This document shows positions 24,331 through 31,966 of a DNA stretch of 37,553 nt, piece after piece; the stretch's first letter is position 1, and each line of letters begins with the position of its first letter. Made by a program: the position numbers and the translations under genes. The notes under the pieces are model-generated. The model searched no databases, was not told the DNA's origin, and worked only from the letters and a program-made list of their open reading frames with translations. The DNA comes from Patescibacteria group bacterium (GTDB lineage: Bacteria > Patescibacteriota > Patescibacteriia > UM-FILTER-42-10): contig JAHJEX010000017.1 in the NCBI GenBank assembly GCA_018825385.1, positions 1 to 37,553 of the forward strand, read 5' to 3'.

Positions 24331-24366
24331 AAAAAAGAGGCGGAATATCCGCCTCTTTGTTCTTTT
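24331..24366. terminator. Bidirectional terminator after the lipoprotein gene
   Basis: AGAGGCGGA (24336-24344) pairs with TCCGCCTCT (24348-24356) and T-rich tracts flank both sides. It serves the minus-strand lipoprotein gene ending at 24373. Confidence 0.88.
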
Positions 24367-24372
24367 TGAGAT

Positions 24373-24858
24373 CTACTCTGTTTGAGCCGTAGTAATAATT
24401 ACTAATGTTTTTCCTTCACTCTCAGAGATACTAACTGTCACCATCCTGTTATCCTTTTCTCCTCCTAAAGTCACCATACCTCCAAAAGCTAGAGTTGTAT
24501 TAACATCCCAACCATCATTTGCAAATTCCGTTTCATATTCCGTTTGCATTTCAGAAACTGATTTACTAGTCTCTACTGTGACAGAAAAAGCATCGTCAGA
24601 TGTCTTCGAAGCAAGCAGTATATCCCCATCTGCTACATGTACATCAGAAGGGAAGTCAGAAGGCAATGAAACATTTTCTCCAACTTCTAATGTACCTTCG
24701 TCAGTTTCTACTTTCATTGTATTGTTGTCTATGTCAACATCCGCACTGCCACCCGTTGCTGATTCAACAGCGTTTTCCGTTGCATTTTTGGTGCACCCAG
24801 CACCGGAAACTATTGCAACTGTAAGCAGCATAATTGCAATAAGCGAAATTTTTTTCAT
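24373..24858 (-). CDS. Predicted lipoprotein
   Basis: A 161-aa secreted protein with a signal sequence and lipobox (VSGAGC, Cys22). The mature part is acidic and rich in Ser and Thr, with PSDFPSDVHVADGDIL and a C-terminal domain (TYETEF-like QTEYETEFANDGWDVN, then VTVSISESEGKTLVIIT) that looks like a small alpha/beta module. In Gram-positive-like or CPR cells it would be anchored on the outer face of the membrane. Function unknown. It is 35 bases downstream of the prepilin-like gene. Confidence 0.75.
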   Translation of the reverse strand: MKKISLIAIMLLTVAIVSGAGCTKNATENAVESATGGSADVDIDNNTMKVETDEGTLEVGENVSLPSDFPSDVHVADGDILLASKTSDDAFSVTVETSKSVSEMQTEYETEFANDGWDVNTTLAFGGMVTLGGEKDNRMVTVSISESEGKTLVIITTAQTE

Positions 24859-24893
24859 ATTTTTTCCTTAATTATTAATTATAATTTGCGATT

Positions 24894-25493
24894 TTAACAC
24901 CCGGGTACCCAATCGGCAGTATAGTCGTTAAAGTACCCATTACTATATATTTCGTATAGATCATCACACACTCCGCCGTCACTTTCCATCAATTCATCAT
25001 TTTTTTCAAGTTTCACAGAAAGGTGATATTCGGTTCTACCATCAATCGGCACAATATAGTAGTAACGATAATTGTTGACTCCGTCATTAATCGGGTCCTC
25101 AATTACTAGCTCACTCCAATAATTATTGCTATACAAACCATCTATTGGGTAATCCGGATAGCCGTCATCAGGCGGACCAATAAAGCAACCAGTGCCCGAA
25201 GCACTCTCGCCATCTAAAAACTCATCTGACGTTGAACCATCTGTACTATAGAAAACACCATTATGCAATTCTGGAGATGAGGGTCCATCACCACACGGGT
25301 ATGCATCAAACTCATCATAAAAATCTTCTATTGATGCCTGAATTTGTTTAACTTTTACCGTTCGTTCAGTATCACGTGCATCGACACGAACTCCCTTATA
25401 AGCAACTACTGCAATAGTAGACAAAAGGCTGATGATGGAGATTGTTACCATTAACTCAAGCAGGGTGAATCCGTTTTTATTTCCTTGAAGCAT
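24894..25493 (-). CDS. Type IV prepilin-like / pseudopilin protein
   Basis: A 199-aa protein with the class III signal GNKNG-FTLLELMVTISIISLLSTIAVVAYKGV: cleavage after Gly8, then Phe, then Glu5 of the mature chain. The globular part has DARDTERTVKVKQIQASIEDFYDEFDAYPCG, typical of bacterial pseudopilins of the PulG-like group, then Asp/Tyr-rich loops and four Cys. It would join a type IV pilus or a secretion pseudopilus. No pilus assembly genes are in the window, so it is a stray minor pilin. Confidence 0.88.
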   Translation of the reverse strand: MLQGNKNGFTLLELMVTISIISLLSTIAVVAYKGVRVDARDTERTVKVKQIQASIEDFYDEFDAYPCGDGPSSPELHNGVFYSTDGSTSDEFLDGESASGTGCFIGPPDDGYPDYPIDGLYSNNYWSELVIEDPINDGVNNYRYYYIVPIDGRTEYHLSVKLEKNDELMESDGGVCDDLYEIYSNGYFNDYTADWVPGC

Positions 25494-25549
25494 GGGTTTA
25501 TTGTACCAAAAAACCGTTATTCTTAAAAGTTACCAGTGGTTTTCGAAAT

Positions 25550-25972
25550 TTACCTGCCAAGTGAACTTAACAGGTCTCTGCGATGTTCTTCTTCCTGCAT
25601 CAGAATGTCTTCCAAAATCCGGCGCATTCCGTACTCTCCCAGTTCCTCGGCTTGTTTGATTCTTTCCTTATATCTGGTGATAGCCAGTTCTTCGCCCACC
25701 AGGTCTTGCTCCAGCATTTCTTTCGCATTTTCCGAAACTTTGCGTTCTTCAACATCTATTACAGGCGCACCGTTCAAATCCGTGATTATACTGGAAACTT
25801 GAACCGCATGAGCCATTTCTTCGTTGGAATGAACAATTAATTCTGCTGAAATCGCATCGTATTCCGGACCGGTAATCACCGCCGCATGTTGGACATACTG
25901 AATGGCGGCCGCAAATTCCCATTCTAGATCTTTGTTTAGTTCTTTGATGAATTGTTCCTTTGAAATAGCCAT
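25550..25972 (-). CDS. Ferritin-like diiron protein (bacterioferritin-like)
   Basis: A 140-aa four-helix bundle protein. Likely diiron ligands are Glu19 in LEWEFAAAIQY, Glu52 and His55 in SNEEMAHA, a Glu in VGEELAITRY and Glu/His in LMQEEEHRRDL. The spacing resembles bacterioferritin and related ferritin-like proteins. It may store iron or remove peroxide by iron oxidation. That fits the Fe-S and stress gene set at 3.3-11 kb but it is 14 kb away with its own context. Its ATG follows a weak AAGGAA. Confidence 0.88.
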   Translation of the reverse strand: MAISKEQFIKELNKDLEWEFAAAIQYVQHAAVITGPEYDAISAELIVHSNEEMAHAVQVSSIITDLNGAPVIDVEERKVSENAKEMLEQDLVGEELAITRYKERIKQAEELGEYGMRRILEDILMQEEEHRRDLLSSLGR

Positions 25973-26004
25973 AAAAAATTCCTTTTTATAATGATTAATG
26001 ATAA

Positions 26005-26643
26005 CTAGCGTTCATGACCGATGGTTCGCAGTATTTTTTTCTTAAATTTATTGAGATTGAGAGCACGGACTTTCTCTAGACTAAAAATGTATTGCGCCTG
26101 TTTTTTTGCCTCTGCAGCATTTTGCACACCCGGGTCACGTCGGGCAATATCAAGTTGATTCTGAATGACTTGCAAACTGGTCCGCTGATTCTCAAAAACG
26201 GATGAGACATTGTGTTGATTGATTAAGCCAAAAATCTTCTGTTGTAACAAATCATTTTCGTCTTTTAGCCGCTCATGTTTTGTAATAATCCTGTTGATTT
26301 CTACAACCGGGTCACTTGTTTCTTCTTCCGATCCGGGGGATTGTGCCGTTTCCCTAACAGGTGCATCTGGCTGGGAGGGCGGTTTCTCATCTGTTAGACC
26401 GGGACGTATGCTACGGCGCGGTTCAAAATCAGGTTCTTCTTTACCATCCGGCTTTTTTGCTGGTTCCTCATCATTCCGCCGAAGTTCCCCTTCTGCTTTC
26501 AAATCCATCATTTCCATAGTTTCATCCGCAGACTCCAGCAGGCCGCGCTGGCGAGCTTCTTCTGTTTCTGGCGTGATTCCTTCTGCTTCTGGGTAGTTTA
26601 TTTTTTCACGGGTCATAAATACATTCTTAATAATATTAGCCAC
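26005..26643 (-). CDS. Hypothetical coiled-coil protein
   Basis: Not recognised (212 aa from GTG at 26643; ATG at 26616 is an alternative). Residues 1-40 are charged, 45-115 are low-complexity and rich in Glu, Pro and Asp, and 115-205 form a likely coiled coil (IITKHERLKDENDLLQQKI). No signal or membrane segment. It is the last of three minus-strand genes starting with the APH-like kinase, with 41 bases between it and its upstream neighbour. Confidence 0.6.
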   Translation of the reverse strand: MANIIKNVFMTREKINYPEAEGITPETEEARQRGLLESADETMEMMDLKAEGELRRNDEEPAKKPDGKEEPDFEPRRSIRPGLTDEKPPSQPDAPVRETAQSPGSEEETSDPVVEINRIITKHERLKDENDLLQQKIFGLINQHNVSSVFENQRTSLQVIQNQLDIARRDPGVQNAAEAKKQAQYIFSLEKVRALNLNKFKKKILRTIGHER

Positions 26644-26684
26644 CCCTATTCTAGCAAAGAAGGGGAATATGTCCAGTTAAAATA

Positions 26685-27446
26685 CTATCTAACAAACGCA
26701 TGTTTTTCCCACCATTCCTGATTATATTTCAGTTCATCAGGAGACTGCTTTTCTGGACGAGGAAGGCTGGGAGCCAGTATTCCGGTATAAGCGGTATAAA
26801 AATAGGGCTCGGAATCTTTACTTTGTTTTTTAATAACTATAATTAAATTGTCCGTCTTTGGTGCAGGAATTCCTCTTACTACATTTACTTCAATCTGATC
26901 TTTTGTCTCTCCCTTACCTCTTGGTTCTCGTTCCACCTGTCCTTGGATATTAGGAGTAATTTCTACCACAGAAGTTGTCCCTAATTTTTCTTCAGAACCT
27001 AAGCCCAGCATTTCTTTGTATTTATCCCCTGGTTCTGCCTGGAATTTTGCGGTCATTTCACCTGTCGCTGAATTCTCTATCCATGAAACTTGCCCAGCAT
27101 TTACCTCTTCTATCATCATTTCACGACAAACAGCAATAAGGATTTCCGGATCAGATATTTTATCATTAAATTTTGATCCTGCAGATTCTAATTGCACACT
27201 AATAAATTCTTTATCAACAATCACGGTTTTCCCTTCATCATCAATTTGAGTACCGATAAGTCTTTCTCTTACCTCACCCGATAGTTCTGTTAAATGCCTA
27301 GTGACATGCAGTACAGCCTCCTGCGGTATTTTCAGTAATTCAACATCACTTAGCTCAACAATTTGTGCTCTTTCTCCGTATATTCTAACTCCATCGCTTT
27401 CTATGTATGGGGAGTTAGGTTCAATATTTTCTGGTTTGAAGTTCAT
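26685..27446 (-). CDS. Hypothetical protein, possible toxin-like C-terminus
   Basis: Not recognised (253 aa). The first 60 residues include LSDVELLKIPQEAVLHVTRHLTELSG, the middle is mixed, and the C-terminal part (about 190-253) has NLIIVIKKQ, FYTAYTGILAPSLPRP and NQEWWEKHAFV, a layout I associate with small secreted or polymorphic enzyme domains in CPR genomes, but I cannot name it. It is 9 bases downstream of the APH-like kinase gene and probably co-transcribed with it. Confidence 0.6.
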   Translation of the reverse strand: MNFKPENIEPNSPYIESDGVRIYGERAQIVELSDVELLKIPQEAVLHVTRHLTELSGEVRERLIGTQIDDEGKTVIVDKEFISVQLESAGSKFNDKISDPEILIAVCREMMIEEVNAGQVSWIENSATGEMTAKFQAEPGDKYKEMLGLGSEEKLGTTSVVEITPNIQGQVEREPRGKGETKDQIEVNVVRGIPAPKTDNLIIVIKKQSKDSEPYFYTAYTGILAPSLPRPEKQSPDELKYNQEWWEKHAFVR

Positions 27447-27455
27447 GATCTTGTA

Positions 27456-28475
27456 TTATTGATTGTCCATCAGTTCTTGTGCTGCTGCCAGCTGTTCTTC
27501 AGCCATAGCAAAATCTGGTTCAGCTCTGCCAGCAAAGTACATGGAATTGCGCCAAAGTTGCCATGCGCGATACAACTTCATTTCTTCCTCAGGAACTTCC
27601 ACATCATCACCGTACCCCTTAAGAAATTCTTGTTGATACTCTTCTATTTTCTCGTTGTTAGTGAACCCCTGCTCGTGAAGCATGGTCTTTAGTTGTTCAA
27701 AGAACCCTCCAATATCTTTTGCGCGTGGAGCTATCATAATATCGGTAAAATCCATCAAACCAACTTTAGCGCTCTCATCTCGAATAACATTTTCAGGGTG
27801 TAAATCTCCGTGATTAACTACAAGTTCTGAACCCTTCACATATTCCTGTTCTCTCTCAACAATCTGGGCATAGAGATTATGAAGACGACTGAAAAAATCT
27901 TGGTTGCGTTCCTGAATTATTGCAAATGTATCTCGATTGACCGTCTGCATAATATGTTCGAGTAACGACGAAGTGTTTGTTTCTTTTGTGGCAATTGATT
28001 CTTTATCAATCTCATGTAGCTGTCTTGTTCTTTCACCCGTTGCCCGAAAGAATTCTAGGCGCTCAGCCTCGGATAGCTGCCCGAATGCTTCCAAACCATT
28101 GATTCCTGCAACTTCTTCATACAAAACTGCATCTGCATCTTCTAGAAAAGTAACTGGTCTTGGAACAGTCCCTCCTGGCATTTGCTCACTAATAGCTACC
28201 ATATTTTTATGCACTTCGGGCATTGAATGATTAGTATTCCTAGATATGTAAAAGCCTCTATTTTCTGAACCTGTATAGCCAACAACATATTTTTCCAATG
28301 ATCCATCCTCTTTGCGGCCTGCGCGAGCAATGTTGGCAAGTGTCAGTTGGACTTCTGCTTCTTGAGAAAGCCGATTTACATCAAAAACAGCCGGTGCTAA
28401 TTCACGCAACTCTTCAAGAGGCAAAGTTGATTTTTCTTTTCTATCTTCTGGTGGAGTGCCGAACTCGTGATTCAT
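27456..28475 (-). CDS. APH-fold kinase-like phosphotransferase
   Basis: A 339-aa protein of the aminoglycoside phosphotransferase/choline kinase fold. The catalytic loop is VVNHGDLHPENVI (near residues 222-232) and the magnesium-binding Asp is in GLMDFTDIMIAPRAKDIG. The N-terminal lobe is less clear. These enzymes phosphorylate small hydroxylated molecules such as sugars or homoserine; substrate unknown and antibiotic resistance should not be assumed. It begins the transcript that continues into the two hypothetical genes downstream. Confidence 0.85.
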   Translation of the reverse strand: MNHEFGTPPEDRKEKSTLPLEELRELAPAVFDVNRLSQEAEVQLTLANIARAGRKEDGSLEKYVVGYTGSENRGFYISRNTNHSMPEVHKNMVAISEQMPGGTVPRPVTFLEDADAVLYEEVAGINGLEAFGQLSEAERLEFFRATGERTRQLHEIDKESIATKETNTSSLLEHIMQTVNRDTFAIIQERNQDFFSRLHNLYAQIVEREQEYVKGSELVVNHGDLHPENVIRDESAKVGLMDFTDIMIAPRAKDIGGFFEQLKTMLHEQGFTNNEKIEEYQQEFLKGYGDDVEVPEEEMKLYRAWQLWRNSMYFAGRAEPDFAMAEEQLAAAQELMDNQ

Positions 28476-28551
28476 AGATTGAATGGCTCAGTATTTATAG
28501 TTTATGGTTATCATAACTAGTGGACTATCGTCAAGGAAACAAAATGAGATT

Positions 28552-28655
28552 TGGCTCCGGGGGCAGGACTCCCCCTCGCTCCGACTCGGGTACCTGGGCG
28601 CTGCGCACCGAAAGCTGCACCAGCTCGCTTTCTCTCGCGCCCTTCTCGTCCTGCC
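28552..28655 (-). pseudogene. Degenerate tRNA-Asn copy with inserted palindrome
   Basis: The 20 bases 28552-28571 repeat exactly the 3' end (with CCA) of tRNA-Asn at 28698-28717. Further into the copy only short matches remain, for example GAGCTGGTGCAGC against GAGCTGGTACAAC of the D arm (about 28609-28621). The rest is GC-rich sequence absent from the intact gene. GGCAGGAC (28562-28569) and GTCCTGCC (28648-28655) make a terminal inverted repeat. Confidence 0.6.
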
Positions 28656-28662
28656 AAAGTAT

Positions 28663-28696
28663 AAAAATAGTACCACTCAATGGTGATACTATTTTT
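28663..28696 (-). terminator. Hairpin terminator after tRNA-Asn 1
   Basis: AAAAATAGTA (28663-28672) pairs with TACTATTTTT (28687-28696), with additional CCACT/TGGTG pairing inside. It lies one base after the encoded CCA. Confidence 0.75.
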
Positions 28697-28697
28697 A

Positions 28698-28773
28698 TGG
28701 CTCCGGGGGCAGGACTCGAACCTGCGATATCCACGTTAACAGCGTGGCGTTGTACCAGCTCAACTACCCCGGA
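28698..28773 (-). tRNA. tRNA-Asn (GTT), copy 1, CCA encoded
   Basis: The minus strand folds as a complete cloverleaf: acceptor TCCGGGG/CCCCGGA, D stem GTTG/CAAC, anticodon stem CCACG/CGTGG with loop CTGTTAA (anticodon GTT), T stem GCAGG/CCTGC with loop TTCGAGT, discriminator G (28701) and encoded CCA (28700-28698). It differs strongly in stems from the second tRNA-Asn at 30174-30248. Confidence 0.95.
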
Positions 28774-28785
28774 ATAAACAAAAAA

Positions 28786-28810
28786 CCAGTCTCATATGAC
28801 TGGCATCTTT
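28786..28810. terminator. Short terminator upstream of tRNA-Asn 1
   Basis: CCAGTC pairs with GACTGG around TCATAT, with As on one side and CATCTTTTTT on the other. It separates the tRNA from the transcript of the 206-aa orphan, or acts on read-through from either side. Confidence 0.65.
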
Positions 28811-28927
28811 TTTGGAAACAAAACTAGGCCAGTCAGATCTGGTTATTATTACTATTTAGCTTAACAGTTTTCTTTTCCATATATAATGTTTATCGCAAAT
28901 AGGAAATATTGTCAAATAATCATTAAA

Positions 28928-28976
28928 AGAAAAACGACCCGTATCAGTATGGTTAACTGATGCGGGCCGCCGTTTT
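28928..28976 (-). terminator. Terminator of the 206-aa orphan
   Basis: On the minus strand a long imperfect stem (ACGGCGGCCCGCATCAGT with ACTGATACGGGTCGT) is followed by TTTTTCTTTTA. The 15 bases 28924-28938 recur exactly at 29923-29937 in the next terminator. Confidence 0.78.
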
Positions 28977-29041
28977 CAAGGCCAGAGAACTAAGGTTAAA
29001 GGCCAGAGAAGGCCAAAACTCTCAAGTCCAAAGGACTCAAG

Positions 29042-29662
29042 CTACTTTGCGAAGCGAACCGCAGGCTCACCGCCGTGCCAGACATCGTCGAGCCAGTTCC
29101 AGTACAACACCACCCCACCACCGCGCACGCACAGACACGGGACGTCGAGGCTACCATTGCGGCGCTGCACAACTGACTTCCAGAAATAGACGACAATGTT
29201 GCCAAACGCTTTCTGGAAAGAAGCGACTCCGAGCTTTTGGATAGCCAGGGCGTCCTGCAGGTTACCACAGGACCCAAGCATGTTGTTCTTCTTGAGATGG
29301 TTGTAGATCACTTGACCAGTGACGATGCCCTTTTTCTGGTTGTCGTGCAACCACAACGATATCGCCGTGGCAATGTCGTACTCGACAAGACCCGCGCTTT
29401 CCAACCCGGGATGCATGACCTTTTTCACGAAGTCAGGGTAGGTCGGCTTAATGGAACGATCGATGTGGACGATGGTAGTGACAGGAATTTCTTTCTTGGG
29501 CGCAATCGGAATGATAGTGGCAGATCCTTCAACAACCCGTTTGAATTGGGCAAGAAAGTCACCTTCACATGCACGTTTGATAAGTGTGTTGGTCCAGTCG
29601 CCGCGCCGGAACGCTGCTTTCAGTTCTCCGGCTTGATCAACGTCGAGCATTAAGTCACTCAT
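29042..29662 (-). CDS. CPR-type orphan protein of 206 aa
   Basis: No known function. The N-terminus (DVDQAGELKAAFRRGDWTNTLIKRACEGDFLAQF) and the C-terminus (aromatic and Gly-rich: YFWKSVVQRR, CVRGGGVVLYWNWLDDVWHGGEPAVRFA) match a layout I remember as frequent, and multi-copy, in candidate-phyla genomes; that memory is not verified here. The middle (60-150) is a mixed region with HIDRSIKPTYPDFVKKVMHPGLE. The ATG at 29662 follows AAGGAG by seven bases. GC-rich, single-gene. A very stable hairpin sits about 80 bases upstream (29739-29788), suggesting control at RNA level. Confidence 0.75.
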   Translation of the reverse strand: MSDLMLDVDQAGELKAAFRRGDWTNTLIKRACEGDFLAQFKRVVEGSATIIPIAPKKEIPVTTIVHIDRSIKPTYPDFVKKVMHPGLESAGLVEYDIATAISLWLHDNQKKGIVTGQVIYNHLKKNNMLGSCGNLQDALAIQKLGVASFQKAFGNIVVYFWKSVVQRRNGSLDVPCLCVRGGGVVLYWNWLDDVWHGGEPAVRFAK

Positions 29663-29738
29663 GGTTGACTCCTTTAGTTTTGCAACGGGGTTCTTACGAA
29701 CGGTGTTGCGGTTTTATATGCCAGCGGACTACGCTTTG

Positions 29739-29788
29739 TAGCCATAGCCAGAAAACCTCAATTCTTCAAGGTCTTTTGGCTATGGCTA
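29739..29788 (-). promoter_or_regulatory. Long stable leader hairpin of the 206-aa orphan
   Basis: A 20-base arm (29739-29758) pairs with 29769-29788 with 18 of 20 positions matching, around a 10-base loop. The closing 12 pairs (TAGCCATAGCCA/TGGCTATGGCTA) are perfect. No T-tract follows on either strand, so it is not an ordinary terminator. It lies about 77 bases before the start codon and may be a regulatory leader or small RNA. Confidence 0.6.
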
Positions 29789-29924
29789 TCTTACTATGCA
29801 AGTAGCTTTTCAAGGTGCTAGATGACAACCAATATTAGTATGGAATGGCCATTTTGTCAATAGTTTGACTTTCACCCGAATTCAATATAACCGAAAAAAT
29901 CCAATAATAAAACGAAATATTGAT

Positions 29925-29960
29925 AAAAGAAAAACGACGAGTATTAAACTCATCATTTTT
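29925..29960 (-). terminator. Terminator after the second tRNA-Asn locus
   Basis: Minus-strand GATGAGT pairs with ACTCGTC and GTTTTTCTTTTA follows. The tail is shared with the terminator at 28928-28976. Confidence 0.75.
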
Positions 29961-29962
29961 CT

Positions 29963-30135
29963 ATGGCTCCTGGAGTCGCCTGCCCGCCTTTGCTAGAGGC
30001 AAAGCCGATGGCGGGCGGGGACTCGAACCGACAACCCCGTATGTCGCTTCGCTCCTATGGGGCCATGCCTACCGGTTAACAGCCTCCGCCGGAGGCGGAC
30101 CCGCCTTTGGCGGGGGTTACCTAGCTACCAATATG
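29963..30135 (-). pseudogene. tRNA-Asn copy broken by three palindromic insertions
   Basis: Blocks of the intact tRNA-Asn at 30174-30248 recur in order here: the 3' end with CCA (29964-29978), the T arm ACTCGAACCGACAA (about 30021-30034), the anticodon region CCTACCGGTTAACAGCC (about 30068-30084) and a weak D-arm match near 30115-30130. Between them are GC-rich inserts at about 29978-30019, 30035-30067 and 30085-30114, each palindromic (for example TCCGCCTCCGGCGGA and CCCGCCAAAGGCGGG). The 5' acceptor strand is not recognisable, so it should not make a working tRNA. Confidence 0.78.
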
Positions 30136-30173
30136 GATAAAAAAACATTTTTTAAAAACAAAGATACACATTT

Positions 30174-30248
30174 TGGCTCCTGGAGTCGGGCTCGAACCGA
30201 CAACCTACCGGTTAACAGCCGGTTGCTCTACCATTGAGCTATCCAGGA
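30174..30248 (-). tRNA. tRNA-Asn (GTT), copy 2, CCA encoded
   Basis: Acceptor TCCTGGA/TCCAGGA, D stem GCTC/GAGC, anticodon stem ACCGG/CCGGT with loop CTGTTAA (anticodon GTT), T stem GTCGG/CCGAC with loop TTCGAGC, discriminator G at 30177 and encoded CCA. It is an independent isoacceptor, not a recent copy of the tRNA at 28698. Confidence 0.95.
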
Positions 30249-30292
30249 AGACAAAATGTGTATCTTTATGTTGTTTTTAGTATATCATTGAG

Positions 30293-30514
30293 CTACTTTC
30301 TACCTTGACCAGATTTAAGGAACTTTTCCCTGGCCATCGCCCCTTCCTTAGTCTGATGACTTTCACTATAGATCAGAATGAAAGGTTTATTTTCTCTTGC
30401 CCATTTATTACATCCTCGATTATGTTCAACAAGCCTTTCTGTAGCTGATTTACTGGTATATCCGACATATTTTTTCCCATTTTTCAGGCTTTTGTTAATA
30501 TATACTGTATACAT
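30293..30514 (-). CDS. GIY-YIG domain protein, short
   Basis: A 73-aa single-domain protein of the GIY-YIG nuclease family (UvrC N-terminal/YhbQ-like). It has YTVYIN, KYVGYTSKSATERLVEHN with the catalytic Arg, and the C-terminal AMAREKFLKSGQGRK with the Glu. Such small proteins cluster with host repair or are leftovers of homing nucleases; activity not known. The palindromic remnant TCCCCACCAAGGGCGGG lies just upstream (about 30537-30553). Confidence 0.85.
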   Translation of the reverse strand: MYTVYINKSLKNGKKYVGYTSKSATERLVEHNRGCNKWARENKPFILIYSESHQTKEGAMAREKFLKSGQGRK

Positions 30515-30633
30515 TTTTTACAACTTATATAGTCCCCACCAAGGGCGGGTCCAGGGATATATAATTTGCAAGCTTATCTGAAAATTATCACGTGAATATA
30601 TTTATAATCTATTCTTGGATTTTTGTAAAGTTT

Positions 30634-31896
30634 TTAGTAATCGCGCAGTTTCTTCATACCATCATGTACCTGGATCTTTTCTAATGCTTTCGCTTCGATT
30701 TGTCTGATTCTCTCACGGGTAACGCCAAACTCCTGACCAACTTCTTCCAAAGTATGAGCCACGCCGTCTAATAACCCAAACCGCATTTCCAATATTTTTT
30801 GTTCTCTCGGTGGCAGTTCTCTGATAATAGCTTTCACATGATCTTTTAAAAGTTGTAGAGAAGCCGAGCGGTCTGGTGTCATTGTTTTTACATCTTCTAT
30901 AAAATCTCCCAAACTTGAATCCTCATCATCTTCACCCACAGATGTTTCTAAAGAAACGGTGTCTTGAGAAATTTTTATAATATGGTTAATTTTCTCGACT
31001 GTCTGATCCATTTCAGCTGCTATTTCCTCTGGCAGTGGCTCTCTTCCTAAACTCTGAATTAATTGACGTTCTATTTGCTGAAATTTATTAATAGTCTCCA
31101 CCATATGAACCGGGATTCTAATAGTGCGAGACTGATCTGCCAACGAACGGGTAATCGCCTGCCGAATCCACCATGTTGCATATGTCGAAAACTTGTATCC
31201 TTTTCGATAGTCAAATTTTTCTACAGCACGAAACAAACCTACATTTCCTTCCTGAATCAAATCAAGCAAAGACAAACTGCGGCCCGTAAATTTTTTGGCG
31301 ATACTTACGACTAATCTAAGATTCGCTTCAATTAGTTTCTTTTTTGCTTCCTCAACATTTTTCTCTTTAAGTTTTGCTAATTTCACTTCTTCCTCTCCGG
31401 TCAATAAAGGAACTTTTCCGATCTCTCGAAGATACATCTGTACCGAGTCATTAGCAATGTCGCCTAAATCAAACTTTTTCTTTTCCTCTAGAGATTTTGC
31501 TTTTTTATCTAAAATCCAGGAATCCCCGTCTGTATCAAGGATTCCTTGTTTTGTTTCTATCACCTGAATTCCCTGTTCTTCAAACTCTGTCAGAATTTCT
31601 TCATATTCATCTAGGTACTCTTCTAGATCAGGCAAAGTATATAAAATCTCTGTTTCTGTAACAAAACCCCTTGATCTTCCTTTTTCTATCAGACGAGTAA
31701 CAACTTTTGGATCAATAGGCTGTAACTTTGCTTTTGGTTTGCGCTTAACTGTTTTTTTTGCTGCGGTTTTTTTTGTGGAAACTTTCTTTTTAGCAAGCGC
31801 TTTCTTTACCGCTTTCTTTGCCGGTTTTACCGCCTTCTTTTTAGGTTTCGCGTGCGAAGTTGTTTTCTTCTTGATTTTTGTTGTAGTTTTTGGCAT
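30634..31896 (-). CDS. rpoD: Primary sigma factor with a Lys/Ala-rich tail
   Basis: Housekeeping sigma-70 subunit that directs RNA polymerase to promoters. Region 1.2 is [16 protein letters not shown], region 2 is [40 protein letters not shown] (split around residues 215-255), region 3 runs through FQQIERQL and region 4 has the helix-turn-helix [25 protein letters not shown]. 420 aa. The first 60 residues are almost entirely Lys, Ala and Thr and look like a histone H1 tail; region 1.1 follows. A GGAGG lies 14 bases before the ATG, too far to be ideal. Confidence 0.97.
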   Translation of the reverse strand: MPKTTTKIKKKTTSHAKPKKKAVKPAKKAVKKALAKKKVSTKKTAAKKTVKRKPKAKLQPIDPKVVTRLIEKGRSRGFVTETEILYTLPDLEEYLDEYEEILTEFEEQGIQVIETKQGILDTDGDSWILDKKAKSLEEKKKFDLGDIANDSVQMYLREIGKVPLLTGEEEVKLAKLKEKNVEEAKKKLIEANLRLVVSIAKKFTGRSLSLLDLIQEGNVGLFRAVEKFDYRKGYKFSTYATWWIRQAITRSLADQSRTIRIPVHMVETINKFQQIERQLIQSLGREPLPEEIAAEMDQTVEKINHIIKISQDTVSLETSVGEDDEDSSLGDFIEDVKTMTPDRSASLQLLKDHVKAIIRELPPREQKILEMRFGLLDGVAHTLEEVGQEFGVTRERIRQIEAKALEKIQVHDGMKKLRDY

Positions 31897-31921
31897 AGAT
31901 TAAAACCCTACCTCCAAAACC

Positions 31922-31948
31922 ACCCTATTTATGTTATAGCAGGGTGCT
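31922..31948. terminator. Weak hairpin between rpoD and dnaG
   Basis: CACCCT (31922-31927) pairs with AGGGTG (31942-31947), with T-rich tails on both sides (minus GTTTT, plus CTTTCTTT). It may end the dnaG transcript before rpoD. Confidence 0.45.
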
Positions 31949-31966
31949 TTCTTTAGTAGTTAGTAG

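Noticed and set aside
28552-28717. tRNA 3'-end duplication as an integrase attachment pair (attL/attR)
   Set aside because: The 20-bp direct repeat would fit, but only about 126 bases lie between, with no integrase, and the copy also contains other tRNA fragments, so duplication plus decay is the simpler reading.
28520-28777. Plus-strand open frame with APGAGLEPAIST
   Set aside because: This is the known artefact of translating the complement of a tRNA; it covers tRNA-Asn and its degenerate copy.
29920-30237. Plus-strand 105-codon open frame
   Set aside because: It runs through the broken tRNA-Asn copy and the intact tRNA; the apparent protein is an artefact of palindromes and tRNA complement.
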